Shown: piece after piece, positions 1 to 9,330 of the stretch
Position numbering within the stretch: the stretch's first letter is position 1
How the letters are laid out: each line of letters opens with the position of its first letter
From: Pseudomonas lurida
GTDB taxonomy: Bacteria; Pseudomonadota; Gammaproteobacteria; Pseudomonadales; Pseudomonadaceae
NCBI RefSeq assembly: GCF_013522705.1
Contig: NZ_JAAMRE010000019.1
Location: forward strand, 1-64,000
Direction of reading: 5' to 3'
DNA: 64,000 nucleotides
Notes under the pieces: generated by a model
Database searches by the model: none
Told to the model about the DNA's origin: nothing
Seen by the model: only the letters and a program-made list of their open reading frames with translations
Position numbers and translations under genes: made by a program

Positions 1-312
1 GGTTCGAATCTTGCGTGCTTGCCGGGACGCGGAGCGTCCGGGGAGGCATTCCCACGCAGAGCGTGGGAACGAGGTTCACTGGGTTCTGAGCGTCGATCGT
101 TCCCACGCTCCGCGTGGGAATGCAGCCCGTGACGCTCCGCGTCACAAGATGCACAAGGTTCAAATCTTGCGTGCTTGGCGGGACGCGGAGCGTCCGGGGA
201 GGCATTCCCACGCAGAGCGTGGGAACGAGGTTAATCGGCTTCTGAGCGTAGATCGTTCCCATGCTCCGCGTGGGAGTGCAGCCCGTGACGCTCCGCGTCA
301 CAAGGTGCATAG
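1..312. repeat. Tandem pair of 156-bp REP-containing units
   Basis: Two head-to-tail copies of about 156 bases (roughly 1-156 and 157-312) differ at only a few positions. Each contains palindromes of the form GGACGC-GGA-GCGTCC and TTCCCACGC-AGA-GCGTGGGAA followed by a second, inverted set (CGTTCCCACGCTCCGCGTGGGAA and GTGACGCTCCGCGTCAC). This is the layout of REP doublets (REPINs). They lie just 3' of the RAYT gene, and a third partial copy lies on its other side. The array may continue beyond the left edge. Confidence 0.85.
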
Positions 313-322
313 AACTTGATGT

Positions 323-856
323 TCAGTGCCAGTGCTGGATGTCGATCAATCCTTGCATCCCTGAGTAGTCGCGAGCGCTGGAATACCGCCAGTGTTCTGC
401 CTGATCCACATATCCTCGCTTCACCGGGTTGTGGTGGATGTAATCCAGCTTCTGGCGCATCACGGCGTCGCTATACACCAGCTCGGCATGTGAGCCTTCC
501 TGCCACAGTTGATAAACCCGATCGGCTTTATGCGCACGTTTGCTGAAGCGCAGGCGCCGCAATACGCGCTCAGCGCCTTTACTCTGCAGGTCATCGATGA
601 TGGTACGGGCAGTGAAGGATTTGAATTGGCTGACGCACTTGCCCAAGTCAGGCGCTTGAGCGACGAAATGCAGGTGGTTTTCGAGGACGACGTAGGCGTA
701 AAGGTTGAGCGCCTCATGGCGTTGTTGATATCGCCAGCAATCCAGGAGATGGCCGACGATGTAGTTGCGGGTAAACAGCGGTAGCCACTCCATGACGGTA
801 CAGGTCAGGAAATGCGGCTTCTCGGGTTCGGTGATGACATAGCGGCTTCTACCCAT
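323..856 (-). CDS. REP-associated tyrosine transposase (RAYT)
   Basis: The product is 177 aa and resembles the Y1/HUH transposase-like RAYT proteins, which are thought to bind and mobilise REP hairpins. Visible features are the HUH-type motif HLH at residues 61-63 (context ENHLHF) and the C-terminal motif YIHHNPVKRGYV (Tyr139 onward), both typical of RAYTs. I cannot say which Tyr is the nucleophile. The ATG at 856 was chosen because AAGGA lies upstream and the family usually begins with a short MGRSRY-like segment; an upstream in-frame extension to 916 runs into the flanking repeat. REP palindromes lie on both sides (1-312 and 882-930). It looks intact, so it may act on the related repeats seen at 9.2 and 10.0 kb. 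Confidence 0.88.
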   Translation of the reverse strand: MGRSRYVITEPEKPHFLTCTVMEWLPLFTRNYIVGHLLDCWRYQQRHEALNLYAYVVLENHLHFVAQAPDLGKCVSQFKSFTARTIIDDLQSKGAERVLRRLRFSKRAHKADRVYQLWQEGSHAELVYSDAVMRQKLDYIHHNPVKRGYVDQAEHWRYSSARDYSGMQGLIDIQHWH

Positions 857-881
857 GGAATCATCCTTGGACAGGCGTGTG

Positions 882-930
882 GCCCGGACGCGGAGCGTCC
901 GTGGAGGCATTCCCACGCTGAGCGTGGGAA
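882..930. repeat. REP palindromes upstream of RAYT
   Basis: This is a partial copy of the 1-312 repeat: GGACGC-GGA-GCGTCC followed by TTCCCACGC-TGA-GCGTGGGAA. It places REP sequences 5' of the transposase as well as 3'. Confidence 0.8.
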
Positions 931-941
931 TGGTCAGAAGG

Positions 942-1142
942 TTACTGGGCGTAGAGGTGGACTACGAAGTGCTGGCCTGAAGCTGTCAATTCATAGACTT
1001 TGTCATAGATCCTCAACGTCCTCGACGGCTCGCGGATGGTGTCGCCGATTTGGGCGGTCTTTCTGAACTCATCCCAGTCGATCACCGTGGTGCTGACACT
1101 GCCGTCGCTTTTGAGCATATTGCCGTTGCTTTGATATTCCAT
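942..1142 (-). CDS. Small protein of unknown function
   Basis: The product is 66 aa, hydrophilic, and has no signal peptide or membrane segment. I do not recognise the family. The ATG at 1142 is preceded at good spacing by AGAGG; a TTG two codons upstream is less likely. The body is rich in Thr, Ser and charged residues and ends HFVVHLYAQ, suggesting a small beta-rich fold, but no function can be inferred. It lies alone between the RAYT locus and ltaE on the same strand as both. The RBS and an open frame on a strand shared with its neighbours support it being real, but it could be a chance frame. Confidence 0.55.
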   Translation of the reverse strand: MEYQSNGNMLKSDGSVSTTVIDWDEFRKTAQIGDTIREPSRTLRIYDKVYELTASGQHFVVHLYAQ

Positions 1143-1324
1143 GATCAAACCTCTTCTGGATTTCCGTTTCCAGCCGATTGTCGGCGGGCGGTTGTGCCCG
1201 AAAGGTCAGCCGCTGCAGCGACCGTTTCCTTGCGGGTTCCAAGAGGCTAGCCAATGAAAACCCAGCGCGCTGCTGTCGGAAATACCAGATAACAGACTCG
1301 GCATTGCGCCAGTATTCGCCAGGC

Positions 1325-2365
1325 TCAGGCGTTCATCACTTCCCTGATATCCGCAGCCAGTTCTCTTACGCGTTCCTCTTCGGTATCCCACGCACACATG
1401 AAGCGCGCCCCACCTTTGCCGATGAAGGTGTAGAAGCGCCAGCCTTTTCCCGTCAGTGCGGCGATGGCGGGTTCCGAGAGCTGCAGGAACACGCCATTGG
1501 CCTGCACGGGGAACATCAGTTCGACGCCGGGAATATCGGCCACCAGGCTGCTCAGCAGTTGCGCGCAATGGTTGGCGTGGCGTGCGTGCTTGAGCCAGGC
1601 GTCGTTTTCCAGCAGGCCCACCCAGGGGGCGGACAAGAAGCGCATTTTCGAGGCCAACTGACCCGCCTGTTTGCAGCGGTAATCGAAGTCTTCGGCGAGC
1701 TTGTGGTTGAAGAACAGGATCGCTTCACCCACGGCCATGCCGTTCTTGGTGCCGCCAAAGCACAACACGTCCACCCCGGCTTTCCAGGTCAGATCGGCCG
1801 GCGAGCAGCCGAGGAACGCACAGGCGTTGGCGAAGCGCGCGCCATCCATGTGCAGGTTCAGACCCAGTTCCTTGCAGGTGGCGCTGATGGCGTGGATTTC
1901 TTCGGGGGTGTACACGCTGCCGACTTCAGTGGCCTGGGTCAGGGTGACCACACGCGGTTTGGGGTAGTGGATGTCCTGTCGCTTGAGGGCGATCTCGCGG
2001 ATCGATTCCGGGGTCAGCTTGCCGTTTTCGGTACGTGCGGTGAGCAGCTTGGAGCCGTTGGAGAAAAACTCCGGCGCGCCGCATTCATCGGTTTCGACGT
2101 GGGCGGTTTCCGAGCAAATCACGCTATGGTAGCTCTGGCACAAAGACGACAGCGCCAGCGAGTTGGCGGCGGTGCCGTTGAAGGCGAAGAACACTTCGCA
2201 GTCGGTTTCGAACAGGTTGCGGAAACCGTCGGCGGCGCGGTGGGTCCATTCATCATCGCCATAGGCGCGCTGGTGGCCGTGGTTGGCTTGTTCCATGGCG
2301 GCCCAGGCTTCCGGGCAGATGCCGGAATAGTTGTCACTGGCGAATTGTTGGCTCTTGTCGGTCAT
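1325..2365 (-). CDS. ltaE: Low-specificity L-threonine aldolase
   Basis: This 346-aa PLP enzyme of fold type I cleaves L-threonine and related beta-hydroxy amino acids to glycine and an aldehyde. The Schiff-base lysine is Lys207 in CFGGTKNGM, with the cofactor-contacting Asp174 in HMDGARF; NGTAAN near residue 63 and HVETDECGAP near 89-98 are also typical. The length matches the Pseudomonas enzyme. The ATG at 2365 gives the conserved MTDKSQQFASDNYSG start; a longer in-frame extension has no family features. It may contribute to glycine metabolism alongside the sarcosine locus about 1 kb away, which is on the other strand. No operon partner is evident. Confidence 0.95.
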   Translation of the reverse strand: MTDKSQQFASDNYSGICPEAWAAMEQANHGHQRAYGDDEWTHRAADGFRNLFETDCEVFFAFNGTAANSLALSSLCQSYHSVICSETAHVETDECGAPEFFSNGSKLLTARTENGKLTPESIREIALKRQDIHYPKPRVVTLTQATEVGSVYTPEEIHAISATCKELGLNLHMDGARFANACAFLGCSPADLTWKAGVDVLCFGGTKNGMAVGEAILFFNHKLAEDFDYRCKQAGQLASKMRFLSAPWVGLLENDAWLKHARHANHCAQLLSSLVADIPGVELMFPVQANGVFLQLSEPAIAALTGKGWRFYTFIGKGGARFMCAWDTEEERVRELAADIREVMNA

Positions 2366-2455
2366 GGCCCGTTCCTGTGGTCGATGTTGGTGCGCACTGT
2401 AACCAAGATTGTTGGGCGCGCGCACGCTCTGTAAATGCAAAGTCATTGGGGATTT

Positions 2456-3184
2456 ATGCACAGCGCTCACGCCTTGCCTGTCGGACCCGTCCGAGACGGC
2501 GCCCTGGACCTGCTCAAGTGGCTGGCGCTGCTGAGCATGGTGCTCGACCACCTGCGTTATGTCGGTTTGAGCCTGGATGGCCTGTATGTGCCGGGGCGTC
2601 TGGCGTTTCCGTGGTTTTGCCTGGCGATTGCGGCGAACCTGCACCGGGTCCGAAACGCGCCGGTAAGCGGTCAATGGCGCTACCTGGGGTGGTTGCTGCT
2701 GTTCAGTGTGATCAGCGAAGTGCCGTATCGCTTGTTTATCGAGGATGCCGATACGTTGAACGTGCTACCCACCCTCGCACTGGGCCTGCTGGTTGCACGA
2801 GGATGGCAGCAGAAAACCACCATTGATCGAGGATTGGCGCTGATTGCCCTTGCCTTGGCGGCGGTGTTCTCCAGTCAGCTGATGTTCGGTTTTTTTGGCG
2901 TATTGCTGCCGCTGGCGATGTTGCTGGTGTTTCGCCTGCCCTGGTATTTCAGTGTGTTGCCAGGATTGGTCTGCGTGGCCGCCAATCAATGGCAGATCCT
3001 GCTCAATAGCGGCACGGCGGTGGCGCTGTTGGGGTTGGTCGCGTGCCTGATTGCGCCATGGGCGGGCTTAGTCTTATTGCGACATGCCCACAGCACCTCG
3101 CCGCCAGCAATGCGCCGCTGGGCCTACGCCCTGTATCCCATGCACTTCCTCCTGCTGCTGCTCCTGCGCCACATCATTGCCTAA
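2456..3184 (+). CDS. TraX family integral membrane protein
   Basis: The product is about 242 aa and is dominated by hydrophobic helices (about seven). The early DGALDLLKWLALLSMVLDHL and the later PGRLAFPWFCLAIAANL are typical of TraX-like proteins. TraX of the F plasmid N-acetylates pilin; the role of chromosomal Pseudomonas homologues is unknown, so the name records a family and not a function. The ATG at 2456 has GGGGA just upstream; an ATG at 2435 would add seven residues but has no clear ribosome-binding site. No neighbouring gene suggests a pilus. Confidence 0.82.
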   Translation: MHSAHALPVGPVRDGALDLLKWLALLSMVLDHLRYVGLSLDGLYVPGRLAFPWFCLAIAANLHRVRNAPVSGQWRYLGWLLLFSVISEVPYRLFIEDADTLNVLPTLALGLLVARGWQQKTTIDRGLALIALALAAVFSSQLMFGFFGVLLPLAMLLVFRLPWYFSVLPGLVCVAANQWQILLNSGTAVALLGLVACLIAPWAGLVLLRHAHSTSPPAMRRWAYALYPMHFLLLLLLRHIIA

Positions 3185-3338
3185 CCCCCTCCCACATTTA
3201 TTCCGTGTTGTTTGAACAATGTCGTAAACGCACCTTTGCGTGGCGTGCGCAGGCATTTGACCTGTCTGCACCAGCCCTACCATCGCATCAAAGGGCCCTG
3301 CGAGGGCCTTAACAAGACGAAAGGCTGGGAGAGACGCG

Positions 3339-4592
3339 ATGTTCAGCAAACAAGACCAGATCCAGGGATATGACGACGCACTGCTGGCGGCGATGAATGC
3401 CGAGGAGCAGCGCCAGGAAGATCATATCGAGCTGATCGCGTCAGAGAACTACACCAGCAAGCGTGTGATGCAAGCGCAAGGCAGCGGCCTCACCAACAAG
3501 TACGCCGAAGGCTACCCAGGCAAGCGCTACTACGGCGGCTGCGAGCATGTGGATAAAGTCGAGGCCCTGGCCATCGAACGCGCCAAGCAACTGTTCGGCG
3601 CCGATTACGCCAACGTGCAGCCGCACTCCGGTTCGTCCGCCAACAGCGCGGTGTACCTGGCGCTGATCAATGCCGGCGACACCATCCTCGGCATGAGCCT
3701 GGCCCACGGCGGTCACTTGACCCACGGCGCCAAGGTGTCGTCCTCGGGCAAGCTGTACAACGCGGTGCAGTACGGCATCAATACCGACACCGGCCTGATC
3801 GACTACGACGAAGTCGAGCGCCTGGCGGTGGAACACAAGCCGAAGATGGTGGTGGCCGGTTTCTCCGCCTACTCCAAGACCCTGGATTTCCCACGCTTCC
3901 GTCAGATCGCCGACAAAGTAGGCGCACTGCTGTTCGTCGACATGGCCCACGTCGCCGGCCTGGTCGCCGCCGGGTTGTACCCGAACCCGCTGCCGTACGC
4001 CGATGTGGTCACCACCACCACCCACAAGACCCTGCGCGGTCCGCGTGGCGGCCTGATCCTGGCCAAGGCCAACGAAGAGATCGAGAAGAAACTCAACGCC
4101 GCCGTCTTCCCCGGTGCCCAGGGCGGCCCGCTGATGCACGTCATCGCCGGCAAAGCCGTGTGCTTCAAGGAAGCGCTGGAGCCCGGCTTCAAGGCCTATC
4201 AGCAGCAAGTGATCGACAACGCCCAGGCCATGGCCAGCGTGTTTATCAAGCGCGGCTACGATGTAGTGTCCGGCGGCACCGACAACCACCTGTTCCTGGT
4301 CAGCCTGATCCGTCAGGGCCTGACCGGCAAAGAGGCGGATGCCGCTCTCGGTCGCGCCCACATCACCGTCAACAAGAACGCGGTACCGAATGACCCGCAG
4401 TCGCCGTTCGTGACCTCGGGCCTGCGCATCGGCACCCCGGCGGTGACCACGCGTGGTTTCAAAGTGCCGCAGTGCATCGAGCTGGCCGGCTGGATCTGCG
4501 ACATCCTCGACAACCTCGGCGACGCCGATGTCGAGGCCAACGTGGCCAAGCACGTGTCTGCCCTGTGCGCTGATTTCCCGGTTTATCGCTGA
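3339..4592 (+). CDS. glyA: Serine hydroxymethyltransferase (sarcosine operon copy)
   Basis: This 417-aa PLP enzyme interconverts serine and glycine with transfer of a one-carbon unit on tetrahydrofolate. It has the near-invariant IELIASENYTS start, YPGKRYYGG, and the PLP-lysine motif TTTTHKTLRGPRGG (Lys near residue 229). It is the first gene of glyA-soxBDAG-purU-fdhA, with soxB starting 22 bases after its stop. In this setting it links glycine released from sarcosine to serine and the folate pool. GGGAGAG lies upstream of the ATG. In P. aeruginosa the equivalent promoter is controlled by the sarcosine-responsive regulator SouR (from memory); I did not identify a site here. Confidence 0.97.
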   Translation: MFSKQDQIQGYDDALLAAMNAEEQRQEDHIELIASENYTSKRVMQAQGSGLTNKYAEGYPGKRYYGGCEHVDKVEALAIERAKQLFGADYANVQPHSGSSANSAVYLALINAGDTILGMSLAHGGHLTHGAKVSSSGKLYNAVQYGINTDTGLIDYDEVERLAVEHKPKMVVAGFSAYSKTLDFPRFRQIADKVGALLFVDMAHVAGLVAAGLYPNPLPYADVVTTTTHKTLRGPRGGLILAKANEEIEKKLNAAVFPGAQGGPLMHVIAGKAVCFKEALEPGFKAYQQQVIDNAQAMASVFIKRGYDVVSGGTDNHLFLVSLIRQGLTGKEADAALGRAHITVNKNAVPNDPQSPFVTSGLRIGTPAVTTRGFKVPQCIELAGWICDILDNLGDADVEANVAKHVSALCADFPVYR

Positions 4593-4614
4593 GCGCGGTT
4601 TTGGAGTAATGACT

Positions 4615-5865
4615 ATGCAACGCTACTCGGGCTTCGGCCTCTTCAAGCACTCACTCAGCCACCACGAAAACTGGCAGAAGATGTGGCGCACGCCGACCCC
4701 GAAAAAGGTCTACGACGTGGTCATCGTCGGCGGCGGCGGGCATGGTCTGGCGACTGCCTACTACCTGGCCAAAGAGCACGGCATCACCAACGTGGCCGTG
4801 GTTGAAAAAGGCTGGCTGGGCGGCGGTAACACCGCGCGCAACACCACCATCGTGCGTTCCAACTACCTGTGGGACGAGTCGGCGCATCTGTACGAACACG
4901 CGATGAAACTGTGGGAAGGCCTGTCTCAGGACCTGAACTACAACGTGATGTTCTCCCAGCGTGGCGTCTACAACCTGTGCCACACCCTGCAGGACATCCG
5001 TGACTCCGAGCGTCGCGTCAGCGCCAACCGTCTCAACGGTGTGGACGGCGAACTGCTCAACGCCAAGCAGGTTGCGGACGAAATTCCGTACCTGGATTGC
5101 TCGAAAAACACCCGCTACCCGGTGCTCGGCGCCACCGTGCAACGGCGCGGCGGCGTGGCCCGTCACGATGCCGTGGCCTGGGGCTTTGCCCGCGCCGCCG
5201 ACGCACTTGGCGTGGACTTGATCCAGCAGACCGAAGTGATCGGCTTCCGTAAGGAAAATGGCGTGTGCATCGGTGTGGAAACCAACAAGGGCTTTATCGG
5301 CGCCAAGCGCGTCGGTGTAGTGACTGCCGGTAACTCCGGTCACATGGCTTCGCTCGCCGGTTTCCGCCTGCCGATCGAATCCCACCCACTGCAAGCACTG
5401 GTGTCGGAGCCGATCAAGCCGATTATCGACAGTGTGATCATGTCCAACGCCGTGCACGGTTACATCAGCCAGTCCGACAAGGGCGACCTGGTGATCGGCG
5501 CCGGTATCGACGGCTACAACGGCTACGGCCAGCGCGGCTCGTACCCGGTGATCGAACACACCATCCAGGCCATCGTCGAGATGTTCCCGGTGCTGTCGCG
5601 CGTGCGCATGAACCGCCAGTGGGGCGGCATCGTCGACACCACGCCGGATGCGTGCCCGATCATCTCCAAGACCCCGGTACCGAACATGTTCTTCAACTGC
5701 GGTTGGGGCACCGGTGGCTTCAAGGCCACGCCGGGCTCAGGCAACGTATTTGCCGCGAGCCTCGCCAAGGGTGAAATGCACCCATTGGCCGCACCTTTCT
5801 CCATCGACCGTTTCCACAACGGTGCGTTGATCGACGAACACGGCGCCGCGGCCGTCGCCCACTAA
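4615..5865 (+). CDS. soxB: Sarcosine oxidase subunit beta
   Basis: This 416-aa flavoprotein subunit of heterotetrameric sarcosine oxidase demethylates sarcosine to glycine, passing the methylene unit to tetrahydrofolate and electrons to oxygen. An FAD-binding VGGGGHG lies at residues 38-44. His184 in RRGGVARHDAVAWG is the expected attachment point of covalent FMN, by analogy with characterised enzymes. The C-terminal NCGWGTGGFKATPGSG is conserved in the DAO fold. The ATG at 4615 has GGAG eight bases upstream; the ATG two codons earlier is too close to that site. It lies between glyA and soxD on the same strand. Confidence 0.97.
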   Translation: MQRYSGFGLFKHSLSHHENWQKMWRTPTPKKVYDVVIVGGGGHGLATAYYLAKEHGITNVAVVEKGWLGGGNTARNTTIVRSNYLWDESAHLYEHAMKLWEGLSQDLNYNVMFSQRGVYNLCHTLQDIRDSERRVSANRLNGVDGELLNAKQVADEIPYLDCSKNTRYPVLGATVQRRGGVARHDAVAWGFARAADALGVDLIQQTEVIGFRKENGVCIGVETNKGFIGAKRVGVVTAGNSGHMASLAGFRLPIESHPLQALVSEPIKPIIDSVIMSNAVHGYISQSDKGDLVIGAGIDGYNGYGQRGSYPVIEHTIQAIVEMFPVLSRVRMNRQWGGIVDTTPDACPIISKTPVPNMFFNCGWGTGGFKATPGSGNVFAASLAKGEMHPLAAPFSIDRFHNGALIDEHGAAAVAH

Positions 5866-5880
5866 CAGGAGAAATTCCCT

Positions 5881-6183
5881 ATGTTGCATATCTTCTGTCC
5901 TCACTGTGGCGAACTGCGCTCCGAAGAGGAATTCCATGCATCCGGCCAAGCGCACATCCCGCGCCCGCTGGACCCGAATGCCTGCACCGACGCAGAGTGG
6001 GGCGACTACATGTTCTTCCGCGACAACCCCCGTGGCCTGCACCACGAACTGTGGATTCACGCCGCCGGTTGCCGCCAGTACTTCAACGCGACCCGCGACA
6101 CCGTGACCTACGAAATTCTTGAAACCTACAAGATCGGTGAGAAGCCTCAGTTCACCGCCAAGGCCTCTGGAGAGAAGGTATGA
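5881..6183 (+). CDS. soxD: Sarcosine oxidase subunit delta
   Basis: This 100-aa small subunit of tetrameric sarcosine oxidase carries a structural zinc site in known enzymes. Cys6 and Cys9 (CPHCG) with His60 and Cys64 (HAAGC) fit that site. It is preceded by AGGAG and overlaps soxA by ATGA, which indicates translational coupling. Its length and position are exactly those of the Pseudomonas sox operons. Confidence 0.97.
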   Translation: MLHIFCPHCGELRSEEEFHASGQAHIPRPLDPNACTDAEWGDYMFFRDNPRGLHHELWIHAAGCRQYFNATRDTVTYEILETYKIGEKPQFTAKASGEKV

Positions 6184-9100
6184 GCCAGATCAATCGCCTG
6201 TCCAACGGTGGCCGGATCGACCGTAATAAAGTCCTGACCTTCAGCTTCAACGGCCAGAGCTACAAAGGCTTCGAGGGCGACACCCTGGCCGCTGCTTTGC
6301 TGGCCAACGGCGTCGATATCATCGGCCGCAGCTTCAAATATTCGCGCCCACGGGGCATCTACGCCGCCGGCGCCGAAGAGCCGAACGCCGTGCTGCAGAT
6401 CGGCGCTACCGAGGCCACGCAAATCCCTAACGTGCGCGCTACGCAACAGGCGCTGTACCAAGGGTTGGTTGCCACCAGCACCAACGGCTGGCCGAGCGTC
6501 AACAACGACATGATGGGCATCCTCGGCAAGGTCGGCGGCAAGCTGATGCCACCGGGCTTCTACTACAAAACCTTCATGTACCCGCAATCGTTCTGGATGA
6601 CCTACGAGAAGTACATCCGCAAGGCTGCCGGCCTTGGTCGCTCGCCGACCGAGAACGATCCGGACACCTACGACAACTTCAACCGACACTGCGACGTGCT
6701 GGTGGTCGGCGCCGGCCCTGCGGGTCTCGCCGCCGCACTGGCCGCCGCGCGCAGCGGTGCCCGCGTGATCCTTGCCGATGAGCAGGAAGAGTTCGGTGGT
6801 TCGCTGCTCGATTCGCGCGAAAGCCTGGACGGCAAACCGGCCACTGAATGGGTGGCCAGCGTTATCGCCGAATTGAAAGCCCTGCCGGACGTGGTGCTGC
6901 TGCCCCGCGCCACCGTCAACGGCTACCACGACCATAACTTTCTGACCATTCACGAGCGCCTGACCGACCACCTCGGTGACCGCGCGCCCATCGGCGTGGT
7001 GCGTCAGCGTATCCACCGTGTACGTGCCAAGCGCGTGGTGCTGGCCACCGGTGCGTGCGAGCGTCCGCTGGTGTACGGCAACAACGACGTGCCGGGCAAC
7101 ATGCTCGCTGGTGCGGTTTCCACCTACGTGCGCCGCTACGGTGTAGCGCCAGGTAAAAAACTGGTGCTGTCGACCAACAACGACCACGCCTACCGCGTTG
7201 CATTGGACTGGCTGGATGCGGGCCTGCAAGTGGTGGCGGTCGCTGATGTGCGCCACAACCCACGCGGCGCGCTGGTGGAGGAAGCCCGCGCCAAAGGTAT
7301 TCGCATCCTCACCGGCAGCGCTGTGGTCGAAGCCCGTGGCACCAAGCGCGTGACCGCTGCGCGTGTCGCCGCGATTGACGTCAAGGCGCATAAAGTCACC
7401 AGCCCCGGCGAGTGGCTGGACTGCGACCTGGTGGCCAGCTCCGGCGGCTACAGCCCGGTGGTCCACTTGGCCTCGCACCTGGGCGGCAAGCCGACCTGGC
7501 GTGAAGACATCCTCGGTTTTGTACCGGGTGAAGCGCCGCAGAAACGCGTGTGCGTCGGTGGTATCAACGGCGTCTACGGCCTCGGCGATTCCCTGGCCGA
7601 TGGTTTTGAAGGCGGCGTGCGCGCCGCCAGCGAAGCCGGTTTTGCCCCGGTGGAAGGCACCCTGCCAAAGGCCTTGAGCCGTCTGGAAGAGCCAACACTG
7701 GCCGTTTACCAAGTGCCGCACGACAAGCCGACCGCACGGGCGCCGAAGCAATTCGTCGACCTGCAGAACGACGTCACCGCTGCCGCCATCGAACTGGCGA
7801 CCCGCGAAGGCTTCGAGTCGGTCGAGCACGTCAAGCGCTACACCGCGCTGGGCTTCGGCACCGACCAGGGCAAGCTGGGTAACGTCAACGGCCTGGCGAT
7901 TGCCGCGCGCTCGCTGAACGTGACCATCCCGCAGATGGGCACCACCATGTTCCGTCCCAACTACACGCCGGTCACCTTCGGCGCCGTAGCGGGCCGGCAC
8001 TGTGGGCATATCTTCGAACCGGTGCGCTACACCGCGCTGCACGCCTGGCACGTGAAGAACGGCGCCGAGTTTGAAGACGTCGGCCAGTGGAAACGCCCGT
8101 GGTACTTCCCACGCAACGGTGAAGACCTGCACGCTGCGGTGAAACGCGAATGCCTGGCCGTGCGCGACAGCGTCGGCCTGCTGGATGCGTCCACCCTCGG
8201 CAAGATCGACATTCAAGGCCCGGATGCCCGTGAGTTCCTCAACCGCATCTACACCAACGCCTGGACCAAGCTTGACGTGGGCAAGGCGCGCTACGGCCTG
8301 ATGTGCAAGGAAGACGGCATGGTCTTCGACGACGGTGTGACCGCGTGCCTGGCTGACAACCACTTCCTGATGACCACCACCACCGGCGGCGCCGCCCGCG
8401 TACTGCAGTGGCTGGAAATCTACCAACAGACCGAATGGCCGGACCTCAAGGTGTACTTCACCTCGGTCACTGACCATTGGGCAACCATGACCCTGTCCGG
8501 CCCCAACAGCCGCAAGCTGCTGGCGGAAGTCACCGACATCGACCTGGACAAGGACGGCTTCCCGTTCATGACCTGGAAAGAAGGGTTGGTGGGCGGTGTA
8601 CCGGCGCGGGTGTTCCGTATCTCGTTTACCGGTGAGCTGTCGTACGAAGTGAACGTGCAGGCCGACTACGCCATGGGCGTGCTGGAACAGATCGTCGCCG
8701 CTGGCAAGAAGTACAACCTGACCCCGTACGGCACCGAGACCATGCACGTACTGCGGGCCGAGAAGGGCTTCATCATCGTCGGCCAGGACACCGACGGCTC
8801 GATGACCCCCGACGACCTGAACATGGGCTGGTGCGTTGGCCGTACCAAGCCGTTCTCGTGGATCGGCTGGCGCGGGATGAACCGTGAAGACTGCGTGCGT
8901 GAAGAGCGCAAGCAACTGGTGGGCCTCAAGCCGATCGATCCGAAGGTATGGCTGCCGGAAGGCGCGCAACTGGTGCTCGATCCGAAGCAGACGATCCCGA
9001 TGAAGATGGTCGGTCACGTCACCTCAAGTTATGCGCACAACTCCCTGGGTTATTCGTTTGCCATGGGCGTGGTGAAAGGCGGCTTGAAGCGCATCGGCGA

Positions 9101-9197
9101 ACGGGTGTTCTCGCCTCAGGCCGATGGCAGCGTGATCGAAGCGGAGATTGTGTCTTCGGTGTTCTTTGACCCGAAAGGCGATCGCCAGAACATTTGA
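6180..9197 (+). CDS. soxA: Sarcosine oxidase subunit alpha
   Basis: This 1005-aa large subunit binds NAD and hands the one-carbon unit to tetrahydrofolate. The N-terminal about 110 residues resemble a 2Fe-2S-ferredoxin-like fold without the cysteines. A Rossmann motif VGAGPAGLAAALAA lies near 176-190. The C-terminal about 380 residues match the glycine-cleavage T-protein (aminomethyltransferase) fold, with the ELSYEVNV segment. The start overlaps the soxD stop. Downstream, a 107-bp REPIN separates it from soxG, which is unusual in a gene set normally packed tightly. Confidence 0.97.
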   Translation: MSQINRLSNGGRIDRNKVLTFSFNGQSYKGFEGDTLAAALLANGVDIIGRSFKYSRPRGIYAAGAEEPNAVLQIGATEATQIPNVRATQQALYQGLVATSTNGWPSVNNDMMGILGKVGGKLMPPGFYYKTFMYPQSFWMTYEKYIRKAAGLGRSPTENDPDTYDNFNRHCDVLVVGAGPAGLAAALAAARSGARVILADEQEEFGGSLLDSRESLDGKPATEWVASVIAELKALPDVVLLPRATVNGYHDHNFLTIHERLTDHLGDRAPIGVVRQRIHRVRAKRVVLATGACERPLVYGNNDVPGNMLAGAVSTYVRRYGVAPGKKLVLSTNNDHAYRVALDWLDAGLQVVAVADVRHNPRGALVEEARAKGIRILTGSAVVEARGTKRVTAARVAAIDVKAHKVTSPGEWLDCDLVASSGGYSPVVHLASHLGGKPTWREDILGFVPGEAPQKRVCVGGINGVYGLGDSLADGFEGGVRAASEAGFAPVEGTLPKALSRLEEPTLAVYQVPHDKPTARAPKQFVDLQNDVTAAAIELATREGFESVEHVKRYTALGFGTDQGKLGNVNGLAIAARSLNVTIPQMGTTMFRPNYTPVTFGAVAGRHCGHIFEPVRYTALHAWHVKNGAEFEDVGQWKRPWYFPRNGEDLHAAVKRECLAVRDSVGLLDASTLGKIDIQGPDAREFLNRIYTNAWTKLDVGKARYGLMCKEDGMVFDDGVTACLADNHFLMTTTTGGAARVLQWLEIYQQTEWPDLKVYFTSVTDHWATMTLSGPNSRKLLAEVTDIDLDKDGFPFMTWKEGLVGGVPARVFRISFTGELSYEVNVQADYAMGVLEQIVAAGKKYNLTPYGTETMHVLRAEKGFIIVGQDTDGSMTPDDLNMGWCVGRTKPFSWIGWRGMNREDCVREERKQLVGLKPIDPKVWLPEGAQLVLDPKQTIPMKMVGHVTSSYAHNSLGYSFAMGVVKGGLKRIGERVFSPQADGSVIEAEIVSSVFFDPKGDRQNI

Positions 9198-9202
9198 CAC
9201 CT

Positions 9203-9309
9203 GATCGTTCCCACGCTCCGCGTGGGAATGCATCCCGGGACGCTCTGCGTCCCAAGAGCGGACGCAGAGCGTCCAAAGCGGCATTCCCACGCAGAGCCTG
9301 GGAACGATC
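9203..9309. repeat. 107-bp REPIN between soxA and soxG
   Basis: This near-palindromic element begins GATCGTTCCCA and ends TGGGAACGATC. Inside are the same stem units as the repeats around the RAYT gene (TCCCACGC/GCGTGGGA, GGACGC/GCGTCC). It starts six bases after the soxA stop and ends about 20 bases before the soxG ATG. An almost identical element of the same length follows soxG. Confidence 0.9.
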
Positions 9310-9330
9310 AATTTAAGACACAGGTGCTTT

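Noticed and set aside
1..312. Possible CRISPR array
   Set aside because: There are only two long units, the repeats are palindromic REP stems, there are no unique spacers of constant length, and no cas genes are present.
1178..2434. Long plus-strand frame opposite ltaE
   Set aside because: It has no family features, and ltaE on the other strand has complete catalytic motifs.
6147..9017. A very long open frame antisense to soxA (over 900 codons)
   Set aside because: It mirrors the soxA codon pattern in GC-rich DNA, its translation is low in recognisable motifs and rich in His, Val, Gly and Gln, and soxA is certain. Similar frames opposite ltaE, glyA, soxB, the acyl-CoA dehydrogenases and the receptor gene were rejected for the same reason.
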